NCBI GenBank assembly: GCA_900618795.1
Contig: UYJD01000001.1
Span: forward strand, 2,250,823 to 2,314,822
Direction of reading: 5' to 3'
Origin: Cyanodermella asteris
Lineage: Eukaryota > Ascomycota > Lecanoromycetes > Ostropales > Stictidaceae
DNA length: 64,000 nt
Part shown: piece by piece, positions 43,780 to 53,247 of the stretch
Position numbering within the stretch: position 1 is the stretch's first letter
Layout of the letters: each line of letters begins with the position of its first letter
Position numbers and translations under genes: made by a program
The notes under the pieces: generated by a model
Told to the model about the DNA's origin: nothing
What the model saw: the letters and a program-made list of their open reading frames with translations, nothing else
Database searches by the model: none

Positions 43780-44534
43780 AGTAACGAAGCCAGGAAGATG
43801 CGATGTTGGATGAAGAAGAGTGGAAGCTTAAGGGTGTCTGAAAGGACATATATTGCGAAAGACTTGTCTACAGCTCGATGTAGCAAGCTCAATGCTCGGT
43901 GCCTGCCATGCCATGCGTGCCGTCAGCCGTGGTTCAGGGTCCAGTTTAACGGAGTTTGCTCCTTGGCCTGCCTTAAGAGACCGCTGAAGATGCTTGACGT
44001 GTCGAACTCATTTGAGTGTATCGTTTAGGACTCTCTAGGAAACCTGGCTAAGTACCTAGCTGAGCCCTTAACTCGATAGTCAGCTAGCTATTGGGCGACG
44101 AACTCAGCCGGGGAGTGGCTAGGTAGTTAGTGGTGTACTTAATTGGGTAGTTGGCTGGATAGCCGTTGCATGGTCAGTTGGGTAGTTAGCTGGGTAGTTA
44201 GCTGGGTAGTCAGCTGGGTAGTTAGTGGCACAGCTAAACAGGCTCGACTGAATGCTGGCGGCAATGTTTCCTCCTCCGCATCACAATCGCTGCTGCGATA
44301 CCACCGAGAATCGGCCTGAATTATAGCTCTGATGCACAGCTGTGACTAAAATACTTTATAACTGAGCCTTGAGCACCATCTCAGGCGTCCGAAACCTATT
44401 CCGACATCCAAAAAGTCCTGGCTTTTCCGCGATTCCTATATCAAAACTCTCTGAATCGCCGTTCTTTCTCGACTTCCCACATTTGCTGCCTGAGGGCGAA
44501 CGTCAGGGACTCCAAGTGCAGTGAGTTGGTGGCC
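43780..44534. promoter_or_regulatory. Divergent promoter of SEC18 and CWC25
   Basis: Intergenic region of 755 bp between two divergent start codons. It contains a 12-bp tandem repeat at 44110-44227 (listed separately). The CWC25 side has a pyrimidine-rich tract just before the start. Confidence 0.6.
44110..44227 (+). repeat. 12-bp tandem repeat (minisatellite)
   Basis: The unit GGGTAGTTAGCT repeats head to tail in register at 44180-44191, 44192-44203, 44204-44215 (one change) and 44216-44227 (two changes at its end). Degenerate copies (GGGTAGTTGGCT, GGCTAGGTAGTTAG) extend leftward to about 44110. It lies between divergent SEC18 and CWC25. Confidence 0.85.
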
Positions 44535-45554
44535 ATGCCGCTCCATCTACTGGGGAAAAAATCTTGGAATGTCTACAATCAAGACAACATTGTCCGAGTG
44601 CGGCGCGATGAGGCTGCGGCAGAAGCCCGCGAAGCTGCCGAAGAGCAGGCCATGCAAGAGGCTGATGCGCAGCGACGCTTGAAGCTTTTGCGCGGCGAGT
44701 CTGTCGATGACGAAACCCTTGACCAGGCAAAGCCATCGGAAACAGTTCCAACTGAAACTCGAAAGGAAAGGTTGGGCCTTGATATCAATTACGCAGATCG
44801 AGACCGGAAACGTAAGCGACAACGAGGCGAGGATGATACGGATAGAGACATGCGATTTGCCAAGAAGATGGTGGCAGATCGACCAGAGCATGATACGACA
44901 CGACTAGTTAGAGCTGGAAAGCTCGAAGATGGTGCGGAGCTCTTGGACCATGCTGGCCACATAAATCTCTTCCCCACAGAGGCGAAAGCTTTGAGCAAGG
45001 CGGAAATCAAGACCTCGAAGGAAGACCACAAGTACAGGTCGCGGAAAGATCGAGAGAAGGATGAAGTTCCAGTAATGCGTTTGTCAGACGCTGCAGGGCG
45101 GTCACGAGGAGGAGACGACCCTCACCCTTGGTACTCGTCAAAAACATCCAGGGATCAAAGTGATCACGCAGTCATCGAGCAGGTACCCAAGGATGTATGG
45201 GGAAACGAGGACCCCAACAGGAGAGTACGCGATCAAGCACGGATAGCTGCGAACGATCCTTTGGCTGCGATGATGCAAGGTGTCAAGCAAGTGAGGAAGG
45301 TCGAAGCTGACCGAAAGAAGTGGCGCGAAGAGCGCGAAAGCGATATCCGGTCAATGCAAGAGGACGAGCAGCGACGCAAACGTCGGCGAGAAGCACGTAG
45401 GGAGAGGGAGAAGGTCGATGATCTAGAAGGCTTTTCCCTGGACGCTGACCATCGCTCTCGCAGCAAGAGTCACGGTTCTCGCCACCACAGCCAACATCGA
45501 CATCGACATCGAAGGCACGGCGATCGAGACCATCATAGGCGAAGTGAAGGCTAG
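44535..45554 (+). CDS. CWC25: Pre-mRNA splicing factor Cwc25
   Basis: A single exon of 339 residues. ATG at 44535 is chosen, because the longer open frame begins with TTG. The N-terminus MPLHLLGKKSWNVYNQDNI and the following RRDEAAAEAREAAEEQ coiled stretch are the CIR_N/Cwc25 signature. A WYSSK motif precedes a conserved RRVRDQARIAANDPLAAM block. The C-terminal 90 residues are Arg/Lys/Glu-rich, ending with His/Arg/Ser repeats (HSQHRHRHRRHGDRDHHRR). In yeast Cwc25 joins the activated spliceosome after Prp2 and promotes the first transesterification. Fungal proteins are longer than the 179-residue yeast protein, as here. No intron was seen. Confidence 0.9.
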   Translation: MPLHLLGKKSWNVYNQDNIVRVRRDEAAAEAREAAEEQAMQEADAQRRLKLLRGESVDDETLDQAKPSETVPTETRKERLGLDINYADRDRKRKRQRGEDDTDRDMRFAKKMVADRPEHDTTRLVRAGKLEDGAELLDHAGHINLFPTEAKALSKAEIKTSKEDHKYRSRKDREKDEVPVMRLSDAAGRSRGGDDPHPWYSSKTSRDQSDHAVIEQVPKDVWGNEDPNRRVRDQARIAANDPLAAMMQGVKQVRKVEADRKKWREERESDIRSMQEDEQRRKRRREARREREKVDDLEGFSLDADHRSRSKSHGSRHHSQHRHRHRRHGDRDHHRRSEG

Positions 45555-45650
45555 TGGATATGGTAGTGGGTTGATCAGATAATTTTTCGCAATTCTGTAC
45601 TCTCAAAAGACTCCAGCTCAACACACCATTGGCAGCTGGGCCATTCTGGG

Positions 45651-46469
45651 TCACCAAGACACTTGCGCCATACCATCTTGCTCGAACTCCCAGAACCCCG
45701 GCTCGAATTGGCGATCTTCCGCAAGCGCCAGCTCGATCACGACCTTGGCGCCGTCTAGGGGATCTTTGGTGCCCTTGTACCCGTTGAATGCAGTCTTGCA
45801 GTGCCCGGGATTGGCGACATAGTATTGAATGGCATGTTCGCTTCTTGCCTGCTCTCCCTTCATCAGCTCCAAGGTTAGCGCGTTCAGGCCGACCTTGCTG
45901 ATGCTATAAGGCACAACTCTCGTCGGCGGTAACTGTTTATTTGAGAACCTGCTCATCGATGCTCGCCCCGAGGAGATGTTGACGACTTTCGGTGAAGGTG
46001 ACTGCCGCAATAGAGGTGTGAATACCTCACACATCCAGCCAACGGCGGTGATGTTGGTCTCGAATATGTTCTGAAACGCAGACCTGTAAGTGCTCCAGGA
46101 GCTGGGATCCGGAGCTGTGGCGATACCAGCGTTGTTAACGAGGACTTTCGGTTTTCATCAGCCACAAAGCGCAAACAGTGCATTGCAGGATGGGGCCTTG
46201 TACTCACCATCTAATCTTCCACAAGTTCCTTCGATCCATTGCCGCACATTGTCTATAAACGCCTCGTCTGTGACATCCAGCTGCAAGGCGTGCATTTTTG
46301 CTTCAACTGAAGCTTCGTTCCTGAGCTTCTGTATCGCGTCTTCGGCGTCAGACTTGGTACGGCTGCCAAGCAGCAAGCAGACATCTGGCGAAGCTGTACC
46401 CATGGACTGGGCTATAGAGTAGCCAATTCCTCGGTTTGCACCTGTTATGAGGATCACTCGACCTGCCAT
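45651..46469 (-). CDS. Short-chain dehydrogenase, carbonyl reductase-like
   Basis: Two exons (46208-46469 and 45651-46144) flank a 63-nt intron with donor GTGAGT and acceptor GAAAG, giving 251 residues. The junction reads RLDVLVNNAG, the expected NNAG strand, which supports it. The first exon has LITGANRGIGYSIAQ, the TGxxxGIG cofactor motif, and LDVTDE. The second has NISSGRASM with the catalytic Ser and YSISKVGLNAL with the catalytic Tyr and Lys. A NPGHCKTAFNGYKG segment follows. The pattern resembles the carbonyl reductase group that uses NADPH. The substrate is unknown. It converges with CWC25, with 96 bp between stop codons. A TATATAAG-like sequence at about 46551-46558 may be its TATA box. 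Confidence 0.9.
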
Positions 46470-48304
46470 TGTGATCTGAAAACGATGATATGACCAACAC
46501 TACCCACTTGTAGAAGAAACTTGCCGCTGAAAAGGGACCCGACATAGCCACATATATAAGCAAACATCAGAATTTTGGCGACCAAAAAGCGTTCAACAAT
46601 GTTCGGTGTTTGAGGCATGACTAAAGCCGACGGTATTCGTAAATCCGCCTGTCTTGTGTCTTGTTCGGAAGATCTAATGACATGGGGTACGGGTGATCGA
46701 CATGTCTGATGTACGAGGGTCTGCCCAGTGGTGTCAGCTATGGTGTGAGAGGCACTCTTTTAGTTTCACGCGGCCGGTACAAGGTGATTTTCGGGCCACG
46801 AAATATGACTTATAATAAAGCATTGCTTTCCCCCAAGGCTCTTGGGCTAGGTTCGTCAACACGATGTTGCCTTGTGTGCATGCAAGCATAAATTGGAGGC
46901 TGGACATAGCAGGTCCAAGCGATGTCTACACCCGGCACGAATGCATTCCCACGAATTAATCTAGGATTTTCCTTTCGACTCGTTCCATGACTTTATAAAT
47001 CACAAGTAATGCACGGGTTAGGAATGATGGGATTTATCTGATTTCTGCGCCCAACGAAGGATGCGTAGGGATACGTGCGATTGCGGGGCACAATCTCCGT
47101 TCGTCTTTTAGATTCGAGATGGGCATCTTGTGCATCAGTCTAATTGTTCATGTTGACAGCACGTATCGGAGCGAGGCCAATGCTCCGCTCCCACAGGGAT
47201 AAGATAGCCAGTGCGCTTGCTCAGAGCCATATCATAGGCACGAGAGACGTCGTGACTTGTCCAGCATGCCCAATGAACTCATCAATTGTGCTCGAGCACA
47301 AGCGTAGGCGGGAGATTTCGTGTCTCATGGATCTGGGCCCGGACAGCGATGGCTGTTCAAGCCAAATAGGGACACGACCGTGTGTTGCTATTCGAACCAC
47401 CGCTATAGGGCTATCTGTCTGGCGGACTTTGGTCCAGGACTCTTCTAGTCTATGAAGCTGCCGCTGTTGCCCGCCTTGTCACGGACTCGCCCCAGGATCC
47501 CACGTGCCATTGCCGTGAATTCCCAGCACGAGATCAAAGCACTCAGACTCTGTTGACCTAGAACATCTTTGCATTCTCAATAATTGAGTACTCGTGTCTA
47601 TGCAGCGCTGGCCTGCGCCCGTGAATCTGAGACAAGTTCAGGTGCGTGTAATGATGTTATCAATGAGGCTCAGAGCCTCATGAAACCTGATCGCCGCGGC
47701 TGCGGTCAAATCGGCGTCGTCAGCCTGAGACGCGCGCTCAACCACACATGCAACCTTGGGGCCAAATTCTCCACGTCAACGTCTCTGAAACGCGTGTCGA
47801 CAATGCTCGTGCGCTTGCATCATTCTCATTCCGTCGATTGAGCCCATGCTTTACGTCGTGCCCATGTAAGAGCCGCTGACGACAATCCTGACCTCCCCGT
47901 GGCCGGCGTAGCATCATCTTGCTTCGCCACACTAGATGACCCAATCAGCCGCTTTACCTGAGGTTGTTCGATGACTTGTTACTTTCTTGCAGAATACTGT
48001 TCTTATGGGTCAGACGCTTGTCTCAACTTAGGTTTCACGTTGAGGAGATACGTTCTCCAGGATGCTCTTGGGAGCCTGCCAGTCAGTGGCAGGATTCCAC
48101 GCGGCACTTCATCATGGATACTACGTCGACGAGTGGCGGCTCCCTATCATGATACAGGATGCAACTCAATCCGGCTTATGGAAAGACAGAAGCCCACCAT
48201 CGACCATACGGACAGGGGTCTTATCCCTGGTGGTTGATCGAGAGAGACTGAAACGGTTGCAGAGAGGCTTTTGCCCAGTGGCTGTATCGAGACCTCAAAC
48301 GGCT
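46470..48304. other. Intergenic, no gene seen
   Basis: About 1.8 kb without a supported gene. Open frames are short and of poor composition. The left end carries the SDR promoter with a TATA-like box near 46551-46558. Confidence 0.5.
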
Positions 48305-48442
48305 TCTGATCTGGTTTGGCCTATTACTGGACTACGAATATGTCCGAACGGTAAAATAGAACGATGGGGACTTGGGGTCCTCATGCCGATAAATAGGCTG
48401 GTTTGTACCCCCAAGTCTTGTCTTTTCCAAACCAGTCTCAGA
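48305..48442. repeat. Nested inverted repeats upstream of the KP4-like gene
   Basis: The outer arms are about 15 nt: TCTGATCTGGTTTGG at 48305-48319 and its near-complement CCAAACCAGTCTCAGA at 48427-48442. The inner arms are GACTTGGGG at 48369-48377 and CCCCAAGTC at 48409-48417, which are exact. The space between the inner arms includes GATAAATAGG at 48388-48397, a TATA-like word. The arrangement could be a cruciform, a paired regulator site or a tiny foldback remnant. Confidence 0.5.
48388..48397 (+). promoter_or_regulatory. TATA-like box of the KP4-like gene
   Basis: GATAAATAGG lies about 220 bp before the start codon and is followed by a long C/T-rich tract, the usual form of a fungal core promoter and leader. 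The assignment is by position only. Confidence 0.35.
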
Positions 48443-48614
48443 TACCCATCAAGTTCCTTCTTTCTTAGCAGTCTTTTCCCTTCAACTCCTGGCGAGTTGT
48501 TTTGAATTCCCCTTTCCTCTGGCACAAGGTCCAATCAACTGTCGATTATTACTTCTTTCCAACCACAGCATCAATTTTTCGCCCTGTCATACTTCGGTTT
48601 CTTCACCAGTCAAC

Positions 48615-49316
48615 ATGTTGTCTAGCACGTTCACTCCCTCTGGTCTTCTCGCCACCCTCGCTCTCCTCTCCTCCACCACCGCCCTTGGTATCAACTGCCG
48701 CGGCTCCGGCCTCTGCCCCCGCGCCTCCTGGGACAATGCGGGCGCTGGCTCCGTCATGCAAGGCCTCCGCGACGCAATGTACAGCGCCAACATCAGCGAC
48801 AGCACCACCTACAACGCAGGAGACCACATCATCTGCGTCTCCCAGTCACAGAAAATAACAATCTCGCCCTCCGTCAACGCCGGCATCACCGCGGGCGGCG
48901 GAGACGGCGCTCCCTCGGGAACCGTCGGCGCCGGCGTGTCGGTGGGTCTGAGCGGCTCAATCGGCAACGGCGGCGTGTGCGTGTTCCCGCAGAAGACGGG
49001 CCTCACGTTGAAGGACGCGCGCACGCTGATGGATGGGCTATTGCAGCATGGCTGCACGACTTGTGGCAGCAACCCGTCGCAGCCCGGGAACAATGTGGAT
49101 TCTGGAGAGTTGACCGTCAACTATGTTGCGAACCCGTTTTGCATTGAGAACTGTATCAGTGCGACGGCGGTGGGCGGTGCGGCGGGCTCGACGAACCCGA
49201 CCGCGGGCAAGTCGGGCAAGAGGGACGAGGATGCGGAGGGTGAGGAGTTTGGTGCTGTTGAGGAGCAAGATATCGAAGCTCGCTGGGGAAAGCGTGGCGA
49301 GCGCCTTCGTATCTAA
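48615..49316 (+). CDS. Secreted KP4-like killer-domain protein
   Basis: A single exon of 233 residues from ATG at 48615. Residues 1-24 form a clear signal peptide (hydrophobic core LLATLALLSSTTALG). The predicted mature protein opens GINCRGSGLC, the hallmark of the KP4 family first known from a Ustilago maydis dsRNA virus and found as nuclear genes in many ascomycetes. A YNAGDHIICVS segment and GVCVFPQKTG match the KP4 fold. Eight Cys residues remain after the signal, against ten in viral KP4. A tail of about 60 residues beyond the domain carries two Lys-Arg pairs (SGKRDED and WGKRGER), probable Kex2 sites. KP4 blocks calcium channels of sensitive fungi, and ascomycete homologues may act against competitors or hosts. 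The gene looks whole. Confidence 0.85.
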   Translation: MLSSTFTPSGLLATLALLSSTTALGINCRGSGLCPRASWDNAGAGSVMQGLRDAMYSANISDSTTYNAGDHIICVSQSQKITISPSVNAGITAGGGDGAPSGTVGAGVSVGLSGSIGNGGVCVFPQKTGLTLKDARTLMDGLLQHGCTTCGSNPSQPGNNVDSGELTVNYVANPFCIENCISATAVGGAAGSTNPTAGKSGKRDEDAEGEEFGAVEEQDIEARWGKRGERLRI

Positions 49317-50409
49317 GCATCCGTCGGGGAATTAGGTGATAACCATAGACTGAATTGATGTCTGATTCATCGAAACCAGTTCTGATCGGCGTTCGTGATC
49401 ACTGTGCTCGTTTTTGATCTACATGTTGGAATTTGCGATGCCATTGCGGAGGGTCGTTCTGTCATTCTTGGAAGCAAGCCGTTCTGTTACGCGATGAAGA
49501 TGTCAGCAAATCGGGTGTCTAAAAGCTGATGACTCGAAAGGCACTCGCCATATCTCTGTTGAGGGAATTCGATTAAAGGTGGACTCATGACCTTGAAGAA
49601 TGATAATCCCAAGATCCATGTAGATAGCACAAAGTCTCGGGATGGCCACGTGACGAGCTCCACGTATCACGAATCTTGAGCATTAGCAATCAAGAACAGG
49701 GAGATCTTCCGTCAGATCAATGCTTTCGAGTTACCTCCTGCCGCAAAACAAGCGGTCGATGCACGCTCATGTGCTGAGAACTTTCAATAAAAGCTTCAGA
49801 CGACGAACTATACCGAACCTTCGAAGCCAGAGTGGTGGAACGCCAGTCGTTTGGCTCGGTGTGGCCTTGTGTCATCGCTTTGAGCTCATCAGTGCCGCTC
49901 AGCAGCCGCTGACGAATTGATATTTTGCCTGATATTCAATGGCGTGCTATAAGTGAGACGCATGATACCCCACTCAGGTTTGTAATCGACTGCCACCTCG
50001 GTCACACTACCCCCCGAAAGGAGGATGGGAGCTTGTTCTCGTTGGGAGGAACTGTCACTCTGCATCTCTTGGAGATCGTCCGCGATGCCATCCTTTCATG
50101 CACCTGGGGATCAGCACTTTGACTAATCTGGACGAAGGATCGTCACGATTCACTTTTGGCCTGTAGCCTTTAGTAATGCGTCCCGGTGCAGGCTCCAGCT
50201 GGCGCAAGAGATCAAGCTTATAGATGTTTCCCTGTCGTTGGCTCTCTCTCTTGTCATCATCATCATCAAAGCCTGTATACCTCAACTTCTGTCCTTGACT
50301 AGAAGCTCCCAGTTTCAAAGAGTCCGTCGATTGTAAAGACCCTCCAGCTCACTTGCTTGTACCCCAATTCACCCAGACCCGATCTCCCATAACCACAATA
50401 TCCACCACA
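49317..50409. other. Intergenic, no gene seen
   Basis: About 1.1 kb. The 3' region of the KP4-like gene is at the left, and the promoter plus a CA/CT-rich leader of the following SDR is at the right. No gene is supported between them. Confidence 0.55.
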
Positions 50410-51204
50410 ATGTCCACCCCGAGCTTCACCAACAAGCTTGTCAACAAGAAGGTCCTCATCATCGGCGGATCCACCGGCGTCGGCCTATCTGTCGCACACG
50501 GCGTCCTCGAATACGGCGGTATCGCAATCGTTTCGTCCTCCTCATCAGAGCGCGTTTCGTCGGCCGTCTCCTCCCTCCAATCCCTCGTCCCATCCGCCGG
50601 CTCCCGCGTTTCCGGCACGACCATCGACCTCTCGATCGCTGAAGACATCGATAATCGGATCATCAACGTCTTACAATTCGCCAAGGACGCCGTGAACGGA
50701 CGGCCGATTGACCACATCGTGTTCACCGCCGGAAACCTCGTTTCGATCTCGCCACTGAAGGATGCTACCACGGAGATGATTCAGAGCTTGCTGGCCGTGC
50801 GCGTGCAGGGCGCCATTTTCGTCGCCAAGCACGCGCCGGCCTACATGTCGCCGGGCCCCTTTTCGTCAATCACGCTTACGACGGGAAGTAGCAAGGACCG
50901 TCCGGAGCCCGGTTGGGCGCTCGTGGCTGGTCTCATTGGCACCAGCCAAGAGGGTCTGGTGCGTGGAATGGCGGTGGAGTTGAAGCCGGTTCGGGCAAAC
51001 TTAATCAGCCTGGGGTACACGGACACGGAACTACTGGCGAAGATCGGAATCGCCGCGGAGATCAAGGAGACAATGAAGGAGAAGACTTTGACGAAGAGGA
51101 TCGCTAGTGCGGAAGACGTGGCGGAGGCATATTTGTATCTCATGAGGGATTCGAACATTACCGGGCAGACGATCAACACAGATGGTGGGAGCGCTCTGGC
51201 ATAG
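50410..51204 (+). CDS. Atypical short-chain dehydrogenase without YxxxK
   Basis: A single exon of 264 residues. ATG at 50410 is used because the longer frame begins with TTG. The cofactor motif is IIGGSTGVGLSVA and a TAGN strand replaces NNAG. A Ser/Thr-rich LTTGSSKDR strand occupies the position of the catalytic Ser. Where the catalytic YxxxK should follow, the sequence reads GWALVAGLIGTSQEG, with neither Tyr nor Lys. Downstream are LKPVRANLISLG and the C-terminal GQTINTDGGSAL, both normal for SDRs. A group of fungal SDRs shares this loss, so it is likely functional with a different mechanism or as a binding protein. Substrate unknown. Confidence 0.88.
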   Translation: MSTPSFTNKLVNKKVLIIGGSTGVGLSVAHGVLEYGGIAIVSSSSSERVSSAVSSLQSLVPSAGSRVSGTTIDLSIAEDIDNRIINVLQFAKDAVNGRPIDHIVFTAGNLVSISPLKDATTEMIQSLLAVRVQGAIFVAKHAPAYMSPGPFSSITLTTGSSKDRPEPGWALVAGLIGTSQEGLVRGMAVELKPVRANLISLGYTDTELLAKIGIAAEIKETMKEKTLTKRIASAEDVAEAYLYLMRDSNITGQTINTDGGSALA

Positions 51205-51567
51205 ACGAACTGAATGAGACTGATGCACCAAGTACCAACTCCAGAAGCAAAAGACGTTGATTTCATGTAGTCGCTCAGAGAAATCTGCTTTATCCACCTA
51301 TCTCTTGCGTGCGAAGCCATGGCTTTTGCCACTTTCCCCCTTGATGTCGCGATGGCAGCAGGGCTAATATTGAATGCTGTAGATGCACACGGCCGTACCA
51401 GGACTTCGTGTGCCACAAAGGAAAGACCGAAGATTCCTTGTCTTTGTCCTGCACTCATGTGCGCCGGCTCTGATTTCTGAAGCTCAGTGGGCTCATGCTG
51501 CACACGTCCTTTACTTGAATTGATCCCGGGAGTAATCTGCAATTTCGAAAATTCTCAAAATTATAGT
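51205..51567. other. Convergent spacer
   Basis: Spacer of 363 bp between the stop codons of the atypical SDR and the DUF6594 gene, expected to hold both 3' untranslated regions. Nothing else seen. Confidence 0.5.
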
Positions 51568-52729
51568 TTAGGCTTTCCCATTGCTGTCGAGGTTGCCGAC
51601 AAAGACTATCAAGACTGCACAGTACCTACATACACCGGTCAGTACCATGAGGCTACAGTAGATCAAAAAGATTGCTTCCACCAGACTGAGAGCAGTAACT
51701 CACCCAGCAGTGGCAGCCATCGTTTCCTGCCTACTCGCCTTCGTGGAGAAGCTGAGCATACACCAGACGAGGTACGTGAACCCGATGACGACCGCAATCG
51801 ACGACGGACCCGCTTTGTCTTCATCCAAAAGTCGAGGCAGGTAGTACAAAATCCATATCGGGACGTTGAACGCGCCGACGAACGCGAAGCCGCTCACCAG
51901 TTTCACGAACGCGCCTCGCAACTTCAACAGCAATGGGCCCCATTGGTCTCCGTAAAAGTCATGCCGGAAACTGGGCTCATAGGCGGAAGGAGGACAGGTC
52001 ACGAGACGGGCGTATAGGTGTAGGATGTTGCGAATCAGACCCACGGCCCAGTCGTCTTCCCAAGCTGGTTGAGGTCGGAGTTGTGCGTAATCGTGGCATG
52101 GGTCCAGGGTGCGAATATCACCATTATCGGAAATTGCATGTCCTTCGCGCGCCAGTGAACTGATAACCCTGACGTGAATCGTCATTTTTGCTTCAAAGTC
52201 CGGTTTGTTGAGGTTCTCTATCCTTTCAGTGCGTAAAAGTAGCTCGTCTGATCTCAGTTGTTAGCGTCTATTTGTAAAGCGCTTACTTCTACAGCGAAAT
52301 ACCATATTCCGCCAAATGGTGGGAAATGTCTCTGAGTATATCCTTTCGGACCCGATGCTGACCTGCGTCTGTTCGCTTCTCATCTGCTGCCCGATCCAGA
52401 AGAAAGATTGCTGTGGTATCAGAGCTTGCATCCACCACGTCTGCAGCCGCGAGCTCTTCATCAAGTTCCCGTAATCGGTCCTGCTTGTCCAATAGCAGTC
52501 TGGTACGAAGCTTGGTGAACTGACGGAATGAATATGAAGCTGAGTCCTGACAGGAGACATACGATGCAGCAAGCGCTGGGTAGCCCCTTTTCAGTCCATC
52601 ATATACGTTGGCCTCATGTGTGACTCTGCGGCTCTTCACCGTGCCGGACTCAATCTGGTCAAGGGAAGGAGTATTGGCAGAAGGTTCGTGACCTCCGTTG
52701 TCGGCAGCGTCTACACGAGAATCCATCAT
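51568..52729 (-). CDS. DUF6594 family membrane protein
   Basis: Three exons (52303-52729, 51704-52247, 51568-51625) give 342 residues. Introns are 55 nt (donor GTATTT, acceptor ATCAG) and 78 nt (donor GTGAGT, acceptor TGTAG). The first junction gives LAEYDELLLRTERIENL and the second gives ATAGYCAVLIVFVGN. Both are segments expected in this family and only appear with these splices. The soluble N-terminal part has GYPALAASYVS and the FRQFTKLRTRLLLDKQDRL helix. Two or three hydrophobic helices close the protein (WILYYLPRL region, VVIGFTYLVWCML, and the last exon). DUF6594 proteins are common in filamentous ascomycetes and their function is unknown. Start is the first of two adjacent ATGs. Confidence 0.85.
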
Positions 52730-53247
52730 GCTGGTAATGCACTCGTAGGCCGTGACAAAAGTTGAATGGCAAGATCAAATCCACACGCAAAACTATTGGT
52801 GAGATTGTGATAGCGTGACAAAACAACGATTTCGTGGACACAGCTAACGACAGCAGATGTGTGAGAAGCCAATCACGAGGCGTGAGTTCTCCCAATCCCG
52901 CTCTCTTTTGATTGGTAGATGGTGCCACGCTAGTCACACGAAGGTAGCAGAAGCTCCGTGCTAAGGTCTCTGAGTCTGCAAGACAAGATTAGACCCCCGC
53001 AAACACGTTGTTCCATGACGAACGGGCCCAGAAAGAAGTATCTGAGTGCCGAAACGGGTGTCCGCTACGCAAGCAATTACAAAGCATTTGATCACCAACG
53101 GGACGCAACAGTTAGAAGTTATTTGTCTTCTAGGAAAAGAAAAATGCAAGGCGGTATGCACGAGCCTATGTTGGTCTTTTAATACATCAACAGGAAGGGG
53201 GATCATTAATATACAACAGCCACCACCGGCGTTTTGGGTGCATGAAA
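52730..53247. other. Promoter of the DUF6594 gene, CCAAT cluster
   Basis: Holds the upstream region of the DUF6594 gene at left and the 3' untranslated region of the MAM33 gene at right. Three CCAAT boxes lie at 52869-52873, 52892-52896 and (complement) 52911-52915. Confidence 0.55.
52869..52915. promoter_or_regulatory. Cluster of three CCAAT boxes
   Basis: CCAAT occurs at 52869-52873 and 52892-52896, and ATTGG at 52911-52915, about 140-185 bp upstream of the DUF6594 start. These are potential Hap/CBC complex sites, with spacing of about two helical turns. Binding is inferred from sequence only. Confidence 0.4.

Noticed and set aside
47385-47415. tRNA T-arm-like ATTCGAACC on the plus strand
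   Set aside because: The flanking bases do not pair as a T stem, and no other arm is recognisable.
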